Positions 33,595 to 42,046 of a stretch of DNA of 64,000 nucleotides are shown here, in pieces (within the stretch, counting starts at the first letter, position 1; every line of letters starts with the position of its first letter). The stretch lies in the NCBI GenBank assembly GCA_934747965.1, contig CAKVHI010000003.1, positions 79,020-143,019 on the forward strand. The letters run 5' to 3'. This DNA is from an uncultured Clostridia bacterium (GTDB lineage: Bacteria; Bacillota; Clostridia; Christensenellales; UBA1242). The notes below the pieces were generated by a model that did no database searches, had not been told where the DNA came from, and was given only the letters and a program-made list of their open reading frames with translations. A program made the position numbers and the translations under genes.

Positions 33595-33843
33595 TTATTT
33601 TTCTATAGCGCCACTTTTAACTAAAATTGCTTGAGCTGTCTCAGTAGGTTTTGCACCTTTTTTGATCCATTCAGCAGCTTTTTGATTGTCAATTTTAATT
33701 TCAACTGGTTCTTTTAGTGGATTATAAGTTCCTAGAATGTCAATAAATCTGCCATCGCGTGGATAACGAGAATCTGCAACTACAACTCTGTAGAATGGAT
33801 TTTTCTTGTCCCCTAGTCTTGTTAATCTAATTTTTACTGCCAT
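33595..33843 (-). CDS. rpsP: 30S ribosomal protein S16
   Basis: 82 aa. [42 protein letters not shown] is the standard S16 opening; a short C-terminus follows ([13 protein letters not shown]). Between ffh and khpA as in most Firmicutes. Confidence 0.97.
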   Translation of the reverse strand: MAVKIRLTRLGDKKNPFYRVVVADSRYPRDGRFIDILGTYNPLKEPVEIKIDNQKAAEWIKKGAKPTETAQAILVKSGAIEK

Positions 33844-33902
33844 AAATTTTTCTCCTTTATAAAATAATATATATTAATTTTTGTTCAAAAAATTAATCAA
33901 GT

Positions 33903-35222
33903 TTAGAATGGAAATTTTCCGAAACCTTTTTTGCCATTTAACTGTTTCATCATTTCCTTAGTTTGTTCAAATTGCTTTAAAAGGGCATTAACTTCTTGAA
34001 TTGTTGTGCCACTTCCATCGCAAATTCTTTTTCGCCTTGAGCCTTTGATAAGGTCTGGATTACGCCTTTCTTCTATTGTCATGCTTTGAATGATTGCTTT
34101 GTTTTTGCTTAGTGCTTTTTCATCTATGTTATCAATCATTTTTGCCTTGCTTGAAAGCCCAGGAATCATTGCCATAATATCTTTAATGCTTCCCATTTTC
34201 TTTAGATTTTCAAACTGCAACAAATAATCTTCAAAGTCAAATTTATTCTTTCTAAATTTCTCTTCAAGTTTTTTGGCTTCTTCTTCAGTAACTGCTTGTT
34301 GAGCCTTTTCAATCAAAGTTAAAACATCGCCCATTCCAAGTATTCTTGAAGCCATACGATCGGGATAAAAAGGTTCTATATCCCCTATTTTTTCGCCCAC
34401 ACAACAAAACTTTATTGGTTTGTTAACCACTGCCTTAATAGACAATGCTGCGCCACCACGGGTGTCACCATCAAGTTTTGTCAAAACAACGCCAGTGATG
34501 TCTAGTTTTTCATCAAAAGTTTTTGCAACATTAACTGCTTCTTGACCTGTCATACTGTCAACCGTAAGCAAAATTTCAGTTGGATTAACTTTATCTTTTA
34601 TTGATTTTAATTCATTCATCAAGGCTTCATCAATCGAAAGTCTTCCAGCCGTGTCTAAAATTACAGTGTCAAAACCATGTTTCAAAGCATAATCAATCGC
34701 TTCAACCGCAGTTTTAACTGGGTCTTGAGCGCCTTTTTCAAAACATTCAACATCAGCATTTTTGCTTACAACTTTAAGTTGATTAATTGCCGCCGGTCTG
34801 TAAATATCAAGACCTACAGTCAAAACTTTTTTGCCTTGCTTTTTTAGCATCAAGGCAAGTTTGCCAACAGTCGTTGTTTTTCCTGCCCCTTGAAGCCCAC
34901 AAAGCATAATTATGTTCGGTGGAGTTGAGCTTGAATTAAGTTTGCTGTTCACACTGCCCATCAACGCTGTTAATTCTTCATTAACAATTTTAATAACTTG
35001 CTGAGTTGGCGACAAACTTTTTAAAATTTGTTCGCCAAGCGCTTTAGCTGATATTTTGTTAATCAAATCTTTAACAACCATAAAGTTTACATCGGCTTCT
35101 AAAAGTGCAACCCTAATTTCACGCATTGCATCTTTAATCTCATATTCAGTCAACTTTCCGCGAGAAGATAGTTTTGAAAATATTCTGCCAATTCTTTCAC
35201 TTAAACTTGAAAATAATGCCAT
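33903..35222 (-). CDS. ffh: Signal recognition particle protein Ffh
   Basis: 439 aa. N domain, NG GTPase (GLQGAGKTTTVGKLA, DTAGRL, TKLDGDTRGGAA) and Met-rich M domain (SKAKMIDNIDEKALS, ending with MKQLNGKKGFGKFPF). Targets nascent membrane proteins with 4.5S RNA and FtsY. Starts 1 bp after the ylxM stop. Confidence 0.97.
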   Translation of the reverse strand: MALFSSLSERIGRIFSKLSSRGKLTEYEIKDAMREIRVALLEADVNFMVVKDLINKISAKALGEQILKSLSPTQQVIKIVNEELTALMGSVNSKLNSSSTPPNIIMLCGLQGAGKTTTVGKLALMLKKQGKKVLTVGLDIYRPAAINQLKVVSKNADVECFEKGAQDPVKTAVEAIDYALKHGFDTVILDTAGRLSIDEALMNELKSIKDKVNPTEILLTVDSMTGQEAVNVAKTFDEKLDITGVVLTKLDGDTRGGAALSIKAVVNKPIKFCCVGEKIGDIEPFYPDRMASRILGMGDVLTLIEKAQQAVTEEEAKKLEEKFRKNKFDFEDYLLQFENLKKMGSIKDIMAMIPGLSSKAKMIDNIDEKALSKNKAIIQSMTIEERRNPDLIKGSRRKRICDGSGTTIQEVNALLKQFEQTKEMMKQLNGKKGFGKFPF

Positions 35223-35537
35223 TTAATCCTCCCACACATTCAAAATATTGTCCAAAATTTTGGTGTTACCGCTTGTTTTTATTTGATCTATCAAATTTTT
35301 TTGTTTTGAATAAATTTTTGTAAGATTAAGTTTTTTGTCATATTCATTCAAATTTTTTTCAGTCGTCTTTAAAGTGTCAAGCACGGTTTGCTTTGTTATT
35401 TTTTCATTTTCAGAAATTTCTGTCAAACCAATGTCTTGATAAAAATAACTTTCAAAAATGTTTTGTTGTTTTTTTGTAAGCAAATTTTTATAAAAATCAT
35501 ATTTTTGACAAATTTCTAGGCTCTTTTCTAAATTCAT
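35223..35537 (-). CDS. ylxM: YlxM/UPF0122 helix-turn-helix protein
   Basis: 104 aa. LTKKQQNIFESYFYQDIGLTEISENEKITKQTVLDTLKTTEKNL: sigma-region-4-like HTH. YlxM stimulates the SRP GTPase cycle in Streptococcus (SAT). It abuts ffh. Confidence 0.92.
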   Translation of the reverse strand: MNLEKSLEICQKYDFYKNLLTKKQQNIFESYFYQDIGLTEISENEKITKQTVLDTLKTTEKNLNEYDKKLNLTKIYSKQKNLIDQIKTSGNTKILDNILNVWED

Positions 35538-35573
35538 AATAACACAAATAAGGCTTTTTTACCTTACGATTTT

Positions 35574-35611
35574 ATTATATTAAAAAAAATCGCCAATGTC
35601 AACGATTTTTT
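35574..35611 (-). promoter_or_regulatory. Promoter of ylxM-ffh overlapping the cyclase terminator
   Basis: Minus strand TTGACA (35597-35602), 17-nt spacer, TATAAT (35574-35579). AAAAAATCG (35584-35592) and CGATTTTTT (35603-35611) form the terminator hairpin of the upstream cyclase, and the -35 box lies in its loop. Confidence 0.78.
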
Positions 35612-36864
35612 TAAATTATTTTGCATTTTTTTAGATAATATTTAGAAAGAGCGTCATCTTTATTTATTTTTATGCAGTCAATAAACAAATTGCGAGCAAG
35701 TTTATAATTTTTTTCTTCGAAATTTCTTACTGCCGACTCAAAAATATTTTTTGTTTTAACATACCCTGTTTTATTTGCACCCACATAAGCATCTAGGTTT
35801 TCAAACACCGACACACCGTAATCATCTATATTCATCGTGCCAACATATCTGTAATTAAGTTCAAAACCTTTTGGAAGATTGTTTAAAACTTCTTTTGTAA
35901 ACAAAACATTAGACATAAAAATTTTGTTTAGACTTTCAATTTTATATGCAAGATTTACGCTGTCGCTTATCACCGTTGGAGTTAAACGCTCTTTTTCGCC
36001 AACTATGCCAATAACAACTTTTCCACAGTGTAGACCAATTCCGTAATTAAGTTTGTCTTCACCAAGACTAACAAGGTTGATGTTTTCAAACTTATTAGCA
36101 ATTTCTGTTGAACAATTTAAAGCGTCAGTTTCACTTAAAAAAACTGCCAGCACTCCATCCCCCAAAAATTTGTCTATAAAGCCATTATTTTCTCTAACGC
36201 ACTCGCCCACTATACTTAAATAATTGTTGATAAACTTAAAATTATCATCAAGGCTTAGGCTTTCACTTGTTTTGTAACTGCGTCTTAAATCTATAAACAA
36301 AATAGTAACATCTTTTTGAACATTTTGCCCTAACTGTAAATCAAAAATCTCTTCTTTTCCAAGATAATCATAAAATTCTCTGGGCACAAACTTATAATAT
36401 TCTTGCTTTAATCTTAATTTGTATTCTTCATTTGAAATACCCTTATTTTTAATTATGTTCAAATTCTGTTCTATCTGGTCAAATTCTTTGCTACCAAAAA
36501 TTTCGCATGAAAGTTTTTTTGCACCGTCTGCTAATTTTTTTGTATTTTTTTCAATGTTTTTAAGTGGATGTAAATTTATTAATAAAGTTAAAAAAACAAG
36601 CAAAAAATACACAACAAAAACGCCTATCAAAGCAAAATTTGTATATTTAGTTAATCTGTAATTTACTTGAAAAAAATCTATAACATAATATTCAGCCATC
36701 ATCAAAAATATTGAATACAAACCAATGTAAAAGCACAATTTGTTTTTTAAACTAAATTTTGTCAAAACTTTTTTATTGAATGCGTAAAAAAGAGTGATTA
36801 ACAAAAAAACCACAAAAAGTGCAATTAAAATTGCATATAAAAGAAAAATTAAATCTTTACTCAC
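35611..36864 (-). CDS. Membrane-bound class III nucleotidyl cyclase
   Basis: 417 aa. Three hydrophobic segments in the first 110 residues, a linker resembling HAMP (LKNIEKNTKKLADGAKKL), then a cyclase homology domain: metal Asp in LFIDLRRS and second Asp in FIDKFLGDGVLAVF; GLHCGKVVIGIVGEKERL and VISDSVNLAYKIE. Lys before FLGDG and Asp in SDSVN favour ATP over GTP; the usual Arg of the last motif is Lys. A TPR-like tail follows. The start is GTG 36864, only 1 nt after a TATAAT-like box, so the N-terminus is uncertain. Confidence 0.85.
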   Translation of the reverse strand: MSKDLIFLLYAILIALFVVFLLITLFYAFNKKVLTKFSLKNKLCFYIGLYSIFLMMAEYYVIDFFQVNYRLTKYTNFALIGVFVVYFLLVFLTLLINLHPLKNIEKNTKKLADGAKKLSCEIFGSKEFDQIEQNLNIIKNKGISNEEYKLRLKQEYYKFVPREFYDYLGKEEIFDLQLGQNVQKDVTILFIDLRRSYKTSESLSLDDNFKFINNYLSIVGECVRENNGFIDKFLGDGVLAVFLSETDALNCSTEIANKFENINLVSLGEDKLNYGIGLHCGKVVIGIVGEKERLTPTVISDSVNLAYKIESLNKIFMSNVLFTKEVLNNLPKGFELNYRYVGTMNIDDYGVSVFENLDAYVGANKTGYVKTKNIFESAVRNFEEKNYKLARNLFIDCIKINKDDALSKYYLKKCKII

Positions 36865-36931
36865 AATTATATTTTTAACTATTTACTTAAAATTATTGCA
36901 TAAAAAGCAAATTGATGCCAAAAATATTGTT

Positions 36932-37372
36932 ATGGAAAATTCAAAAAACCTTGATTTAATTAATACTTCTTATCAAACTTCAAAGCAAATTTTGCAAGTT
37001 TTGGATAATTTTTTAACAGAAATTAAAAATGAAAAATTCCAAAAAGTTTGTGCAAATTTCGTTTCTGATTATGACCTTGTTATTGATGAATGCAAAATGC
37101 TAGTTAAAAGTTATAACAAAGAGCTTGAAGAAATAGGTTTTTTTGATAAATATCAAAATATAATTTCATTAAAAATTTCAAATTTAACAAAAAAAACTGA
37201 CTATGAAATTGCAGAAATTTTGTATTTAACAGTTTGCGAATCTAACCCAAGGTTATACTCACTCTTAAGTTTTAGCGAATATGATGAAATTAACTTAATC
37301 AAAAAAATATTATCTTTAAACGAAGAATTTATTGACTCACTAAATCAATTTTTTGTTTCTAATAAAGATTAA
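36932..37372 (+). CDS. Uncharacterised all-helical 146-aa protein
   Basis: Not recognised. Soluble, helical, Lys/Glu-rich (MENSKNLDLINTSYQTSKQILQVLDNFL...), suggesting a four-helix bundle. ATG 36932 has no ribosome site; an in-frame extension to 36794 lies over the cyclase start on the other strand and is rejected. Divergent from the cyclase with 67 bp between, so the two may share control. Confidence 0.7.
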   Translation: MENSKNLDLINTSYQTSKQILQVLDNFLTEIKNEKFQKVCANFVSDYDLVIDECKMLVKSYNKELEEIGFFDKYQNIISLKISNLTKKTDYEIAEILYLTVCESNPRLYSLLSFSEYDEINLIKKILSLNEEFIDSLNQFFVSNKD

Positions 37373-37380
37373 AAACAACA

Positions 37381-37417
37381 AAAAATGATGATTCTACCGC
37401 AAAATCATCATTTTTTA
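37381..37417 (+). terminator. Terminator of the 146-aa orphan
   Basis: AAAAATGATGATT and AATCATCATTTTTT form a perfect 13-bp stem. Confidence 0.88.
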
Positions 37418-37494
37418 TGACATAAATTTTTATCAAAATCTTTATAAAACTTAATGATAAAAACATTTCAAAAAAAACTAATGTTATGTTTTTT

Positions 37495-38538
37495 CTATTT
37501 TAGATATTTTTTGCGAAGCATTCCGCATGCACCTTCAATATCTTCGCCAAGTGTTCGTCTTAAAGAAGCAGAAACACCAATTTTTGTTAAATAATTGGTA
37601 AATTTTCGGGCGTATTCTCTACCAGTTGACTCAAGACCTGAAATCCCATCATTTTCATTTAAAACAATAATGTTGAAATGATAAGACATTTTATATTTTT
37701 TTAGTATGTTTTTTATTCGTTCACAAACACTTAAATCATCGTTGATACCTTTAATTAAGGTATATTCAAAAACAATTCGCCTATTAGTTATTTTATAATA
37801 ATATTCGCAAGCAGTCAAAATTTCCTTAATAGAGTATCTTCTTGAGATTGGCATAATTTGCTTACGAGTTTCATCATCGATGGCATGCAAACTTATAGTT
37901 AATGTAACTTTAAAGCCATCATCTGCAAGTTTGTAAATATTTTCAACAACGCCACAAGTTGAAAGTGAAATATTTCTTTCTGAAATATTCAAACCTTTCT
38001 CAAAACTAACAAGTTTTAAAAATTTTGCACAATTATCATAATTTTCAAGTGGTTCTCCGCTCCCCATTAAAACAATATTGGTTATTTTTCGCTTATCAGA
38101 TAATTTGCCATTTAAAAATTTATTTGCCTGAATTACTTGTGCCAAAATTTCACCACAAGACAAATCTCGCACTTTTCCATTAAGCCCACTTGCACAAAAC
38201 TTGCAATGCATATTACAACCAATCTGAGTAGAAACACAAAGCGTATAGCCATACTCATATTTCATCAAAACACTTTCAATAATGTTGTTATCCAAAAGTT
38301 TAAAAACAAATTTAATTGTGCCATCTTTTGAAATTTTATAATCTAAAACTGAAAGTGGTTGACTGTAGTAATGTTGTTGCAAAAAAGTTTTAAGTTCTTG
38401 ACTTAAAGTTGTTATTTCATTAAAACTTTTTCCAAGATATAACCCATTAAAAATCTGTCCTGCCCTAAATTTTTGTTCACCCAAAGACAAGATTAATTTT
38501 TCAATTTCTTCATAACTAAAATTAAGCAAAGTTTCCAT
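37495..38538 (-). CDS. rlmN: 23S rRNA/tRNA adenine-C2 methyltransferase RlmN
   Basis: 347 aa radical-SAM enzyme; cluster motif CNMHCKFCASG, the later GSGEPLENYDN and the methyl-carrier Cys near the end (EGACGMLRKKY). The 5' end overlaps fmt by 17 bp. Modifies A2503 of 23S rRNA. Confidence 0.96.
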   Translation of the reverse strand: METLLNFSYEEIEKLILSLGEQKFRAGQIFNGLYLGKSFNEITTLSQELKTFLQQHYYSQPLSVLDYKISKDGTIKFVFKLLDNNIIESVLMKYEYGYTLCVSTQIGCNMHCKFCASGLNGKVRDLSCGEILAQVIQANKFLNGKLSDKRKITNIVLMGSGEPLENYDNCAKFLKLVSFEKGLNISERNISLSTCGVVENIYKLADDGFKVTLTISLHAIDDETRKQIMPISRRYSIKEILTACEYYYKITNRRIVFEYTLIKGINDDLSVCERIKNILKKYKMSYHFNIIVLNENDGISGLESTGREYARKFTNYLTKIGVSASLRRTLGEDIEGACGMLRKKYLK

Positions 38539-39466
38539 TCAACACAGTTCCTAACAAATTTTTATTTCCGTTCAAAAAATCTTTGCAAAGCAATCGCTTT
38601 GACCCCTCAAGTTGAAGTTCAATAAGTTTCAAAAAAGTATTATTTCCACAACATACAATAATATTTTGCTTATCAACAAAAACAATTTCTCCAACCTTAA
38701 AACTTAAATCACTTTCAAAATTGCAAACTTCGGACTTAAAAATCTTTAAAACTTTGCCATTTAGTTTGCAATATGCATTTGGCCACATATAATAAGCCCT
38801 TATCATATTAAAAATTTCACTGCTTGTTTTGCTAAAATCAATTAGCCCATCTTCTTTTTTAATCATCGAAAAATAAGGAAATTCATCTTTTTGTTTAACA
38901 AACTTAACATTCCCTTGTTCAAAACTTTCTAACACATCCAAAACAAGTTTCGAGCCAATCAATGCAAGTTTGTTTAGAAGCGTGAAAGTGTTATCTTCCT
39001 TATCAATCTTAACAGATTCTTGCACAATGATATCCCCCGTATCAATACCAACATCTGTTCTCATAATTGTAACGCCCGTAGATTCTTCCCCACACAAAAG
39101 CGCTGCTTGAACAGGACAAGCACCTCTATATTTTGGAAGCAATGAAAAGTGAATATTGATTGTTCCATATTTTGAAGCATTTATAATTTCTTCACTCAAA
39201 ATTTGACCATAAGCACAGGTAACAAAAATGTCTGCATTCAAATTTTTTAAAATTTCATATCCTTCTTTTTTTATTTTATGAAACTGAAAAACTTTGATAT
39301 TATTTTTTTTAGCAAAAGCCTTGACCTCTGGCTCTGTTAAAATTTGTTTTCTTCCAACTTTTTTATCTTCTCCTGTTACAACAGCCACAACTTGATGTTT
39401 TGAATTAATTAAACTTTCAAGCACTGTGCAAGCAAAATCAGGTGTCCCAAAAAAAACTATTTTCAT
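38522..39466 (-). CDS. fmt: Methionyl-tRNA formyltransferase
   Basis: 314 aa. MKIVFFGTPDFACTVLESL opening, catalytic INIHFSLLPKYRGACPVQAAL and GDIIVQ; C-terminal OB-like domain. Formylates initiator Met-tRNA. Follows def by about 60 bp. Confidence 0.97.
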   Translation of the reverse strand: MKIVFFGTPDFACTVLESLINSKHQVVAVVTGEDKKVGRKQILTEPEVKAFAKKNNIKVFQFHKIKKEGYEILKNLNADIFVTCAYGQILSEEIINASKYGTINIHFSLLPKYRGACPVQAALLCGEESTGVTIMRTDVGIDTGDIIVQESVKIDKEDNTFTLLNKLALIGSKLVLDVLESFEQGNVKFVKQKDEFPYFSMIKKEDGLIDFSKTSSEIFNMIRAYYMWPNAYCKLNGKVLKIFKSEVCNFESDLSFKVGEIVFVDKQNIIVCCGNNTFLKLIELQLEGSKRLLCKDFLNGNKNLLGTVLNGNFA

Positions 39467-39526
39467 AAATCTCCTTGTAATAAATTTCTAATAAATTAAA
39501 TCACTCTATAAACGATAAAAGTTGAA

Positions 39527-39979
39527 TTAATTTTCAACTTTTTTTATCATTTTATCAATAAAAAGAATTCCGTCCAAATGGTCAACCTCATGACAAACAA
39601 CAACTGCAAGTAAACCTTCAAGGGTTAAAACCATGTTGTCGCCGTAACGATTTTGAGCATTAAGCGTAATCTTTTGAGGTCTAATAACTTCACCTGTTAT
39701 GTTCTTAACACTTAAACAACCCTCAACACCACATTGAGAGCCTTCTTTAGACAAAATAATTGGATTTACAAGTTCAAAATATTGCCCGCACGCTTCAATA
39801 ACGATAACGCGTTTCAAAACCCCAACTTGAACAGCGGCAAGCCCAACGCCGTCATTATGACGCATAGTTTCTTTCATATCTTCAAGCAAAACATCCAAAT
39901 TTTCATCAAATTCGGTTACAACTTTACTTTTTTTTCTAATTAACAAATCATCACTATAAATTATATTCCTTAATGCCAT
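39527..39979 (-). CDS. def: Peptide deformylase
   Basis: 150 aa. All three motifs: GVGLAAVQVG, EGCLSV and HEVDHLDG (metal Cys and two His). Removes N-terminal formyl groups made by Fmt. AAAGAGG precedes the ATG. It lies directly after tRNA-Arg. Confidence 0.97.
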   Translation of the reverse strand: MALRNIIYSDDLLIRKKSKVVTEFDENLDVLLEDMKETMRHNDGVGLAAVQVGVLKRVIVIEACGQYFELVNPIILSKEGSQCGVEGCLSVKNITGEVIRPQKITLNAQNRYGDNMVLTLEGLLAVVVCHEVDHLDGILFIDKMIKKVEN

Positions 39980-40029
39980 AATTAACCTCTTTAAAACATT
40001 AAAAGCCTTTTTAACTTTTGTTAAACAAT

Positions 40030-40105
40030 TGGTGACCCCACCGGGACTCGAACCCAGAACAAAGCCTTAGGAGGGCTCCGTAATATCCAGTTTTACTATG
40101 AGGTC
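40030..40105 (-). tRNA. tRNA-Arg (anticodon CCT), CCA encoded
   Basis: 76 nt. Acceptor GACCTCA/TGGGGTC, D stem GTAA/TTAC, anticodon stem GAGCC/GGCTT with loop CTCCTAA, T stem CTGGG/CCCGG with TTCGAGT, discriminator A and encoded CCA. Reads AGG codons. It is just upstream of def. Confidence 0.95.
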
Positions 40106-40116
40106 AAAACAATTTT

Positions 40117-40145
40117 ATTATAACACCATAAATATTTTAAGTCAA
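40117..40145 (-). promoter_or_regulatory. Promoter of tRNA-Arg
   Basis: Minus strand TTGACT (40140-40145), 17-nt spacer, TATAAT (40117-40122); 11 nt to the tRNA 5' end. May also serve def-fmt-rlmN. Confidence 0.8.
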
Positions 40146-40290
40146 CAAAATTATAGAAAAAGCAGCCAAACAAACTGCTAAGTTTCATAAAGGAATTATA
40201 ATAATTTACATCGATATTTAAGAAACCTTTAAGGTTTCTTTAGCATATAAACTTGATAAATTTAATCTTTAGATAAATTCGTAAAATTTT

Positions 40291-40319
40291 TTGACAAAAA
40301 TTAATAAAAATGTTATAAT
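40291..40319 (+). promoter_or_regulatory. Consensus promoter, leaderless spacing
   Basis: TTGACA (40291-40296), 17-nt spacer, TATAAT (40314-40319), then 6 nt to the ATG at 40326. Perfect -35 and -10 boxes. Confidence 0.85.
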
Positions 40320-40325
40320 TAAATT

Positions 40326-40835
40326 ATGTTAAACAAAAAAATTCAAATTTATTTAATCGTTTCAATATTGTTTTCCATTATGCTTCCAGCGGGCATAATT
40401 ATGATTATTTTTGGTGCTAAATCAAGTTCTTTTATGCTTGTTTTTGGAATTTGCTTTTGTGTTTTTGGTTTTTATGGTACTCCCCTTTTGTGGTCAAATT
40501 ATGGAAATTTGAAAGCGAAGAAAACGCTATATGACCAAATTACACTTGACAACATTCAAGAAATAAGCAAACTTGCCCAGTTAAATAATAAAAAAGAAGA
40601 ACAAATCATAAACGAAATAAAACATTTAATTTTTAAAAGATATTTAGTTGGTTATGAAATTTATGATAATAAATTCGTTGTGCCTTACAAAAACAAAAAA
40701 ATGACAGAAAATGAAATTCTTGCAAAAAATGGCGAAGTCAATGTTGTTACATGTAATGGATGCGGTGCAAAAGTTGATATACTTGGAACAAAGGCTTCAA
40801 AATGTCCTTATTGCGGAACAACCGTAACAAAATAA
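40326..40835 (+). CDS. Two-helix membrane protein with C-terminal zinc ribbon
   Basis: 169 aa. Two N-terminal membrane helices (about 8-30 and 36-52), a helical middle that could be a winged helix (LDNIQEISKLAQLNNKKEEQIINEIKHLIFKRYL), and a ribbon CNGCGAKVDILGTKASKCPYCG. No ribosome site; consensus promoter only 6 nt before the ATG. Not recognised beyond these parts. Confidence 0.8.
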   Translation: MLNKKIQIYLIVSILFSIMLPAGIIMIIFGAKSSSFMLVFGICFCVFGFYGTPLLWSNYGNLKAKKTLYDQITLDNIQEISKLAQLNNKKEEQIINEIKHLIFKRYLVGYEIYDNKFVVPYKNKKMTENEILAKNGEVNVVTCNGCGAKVDILGTKASKCPYCGTTVTK

Positions 40836-40935
40836 TGATTTAATAATGAAGAAGAAATTTTTAATATTTCTTCTTTTTTAACAAATTTTTTAAACTTACA
40901 TATTATGATTGTATACGCATTTTTAAGGAGAAATT

Positions 40936-41703
40936 ATGGCAAAAATAAACAATCAATCTCAAATCACATCAAAATATACCCTTCCCGATCAAACTGAACA
41001 ACAAACTACAACACAAAGCAATGTTGCCTCAACCGAAAACATGACAACGTCATTTTTAAAACAACAAACTTCGCCAAAATTGCAAGTTTTGAGAGGAGAA
41101 ACCATCACTCAAACCCTTACTCTTACAAACAATAGTGAACTTGTAATAACAAATATTAATATAAAAGAAGTTATTTCAAATGACGGAACTTTTAAGCCTG
41201 GCTCGGTTAAAATTAATGATGTTAGTTATGAAAATTTTAACATTGTAACAGGTTTTAATTTGCCCGAAGATATACAGCCTAATTCTAGTACAAAAATCAC
41301 TTTTGATGTTGAGATTAAGCAAGAACCTGTCGTTGATGTTGTCAACTTAGTTGGTGTAGTTAAATATGAAACTGACAATCTTGTTTTTGAAGAAAATTCT
41401 AATGTTATTGCTTTGGATGTTTTAAATCAAAGCTTATCTGTTACAAAGTCAGCAAACAAAAGAGCTGTTATAAAAGGTCAAACAATAACTTTTGTTAACT
41501 TAATAACGAATAACGGCTCAATTATTAATACAGATGTTTTTTTTAAAGATGAACTACCCGAGGGAACAGAATTCGTTGCTGGAAGCGTAAAAATTGATAA
41601 TACCCCACGAGAAGAATTAGATCCAACAAAAGGTTTTGCCATTTCAGACCTCAACCCTAATGATGAAATTAATATTACTTTTGATGTGCTTGTTAAACTA
41701 TGA
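40936..41703 (+). CDS. DUF11-domain repeat protein
   Basis: 255 aa. Thr/Gln-rich N-terminal 45 residues, then two DUF11-type beta domains (LQVLRGETITQTLTLTNNSE...PGSVKIND; LSVTKSANKRAVIKGQTITFVNLITNNG...AGSVKIDN). No signal peptide or anchor was found, unusual for a DUF11 protein. AAGGAGAAATT leads into the ATG. The next gene overlaps by 4 bp. Confidence 0.85.
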   Translation: MAKINNQSQITSKYTLPDQTEQQTTTQSNVASTENMTTSFLKQQTSPKLQVLRGETITQTLTLTNNSELVITNINIKEVISNDGTFKPGSVKINDVSYENFNIVTGFNLPEDIQPNSSTKITFDVEIKQEPVVDVVNLVGVVKYETDNLVFEENSNVIALDVLNQSLSVTKSANKRAVIKGQTITFVNLITNNGSIINTDVFFKDELPEGTEFVAGSVKIDNTPREELDPTKGFAISDLNPNDEINITFDVLVKL

Positions 41704-41924
41704 AAAAGTCTTTAAAATTTCAGTCAGTTGTTATATGCAAAATAAATGGCATTTTGCAAACTTATAAAAGTAATGAATTTTTAATTGAAATTATAGAACC
41801 CGAAAAACGAAAAACAACTATAATTGATGCTCCATACATTCCTTGCAAAAAATGTGAGCATAATGTTTGTTTAAATCAAAATATATATAACAAATTTTTT
41901 GCTTTGCTTTGGTTATTAAAATAA
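41700..41924 (+). CDS. Uncharacterised 74-aa protein coupled to the DUF11 gene
   Basis: ATG overlaps the stop of the DUF11 gene (ATGA). MKKSLKFQSVVICKINGILQTYKSNEFLIEIIEP then IPCKKCEHNVCLNQNIYNKFF. The CKKCEHNVC stretch could hold a metal. Not recognised; the overlap argues that it is translated with the DUF11 protein. Confidence 0.65.
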   Translation: MKKSLKFQSVVICKINGILQTYKSNEFLIEIIEPEKRKTTIIDAPYIPCKKCEHNVCLNQNIYNKFFALLWLLK

Positions 41925-41927
41925 AAG

Positions 41928-41988
41928 AAATCCATTAATTTCTGAAGTGACCTCAATAGGGTTCACTTCATTTCTTAGTGGATTTTTT
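41928..41988. terminator. Long hairpin terminator between convergent genes
   Basis: Outer AAATCCA with TGGATTT, inner GAAGTGA with TCACTTC. It has A and T runs on both sides, so it can serve both the DUF11 unit and priA. Confidence 0.75.
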
Positions 41989-42046
41989 AAAGAAAATCTT
42001 ACACATTTAAAAATTTTTTTATTTATTGTTTTTGTTATAAATTCAA

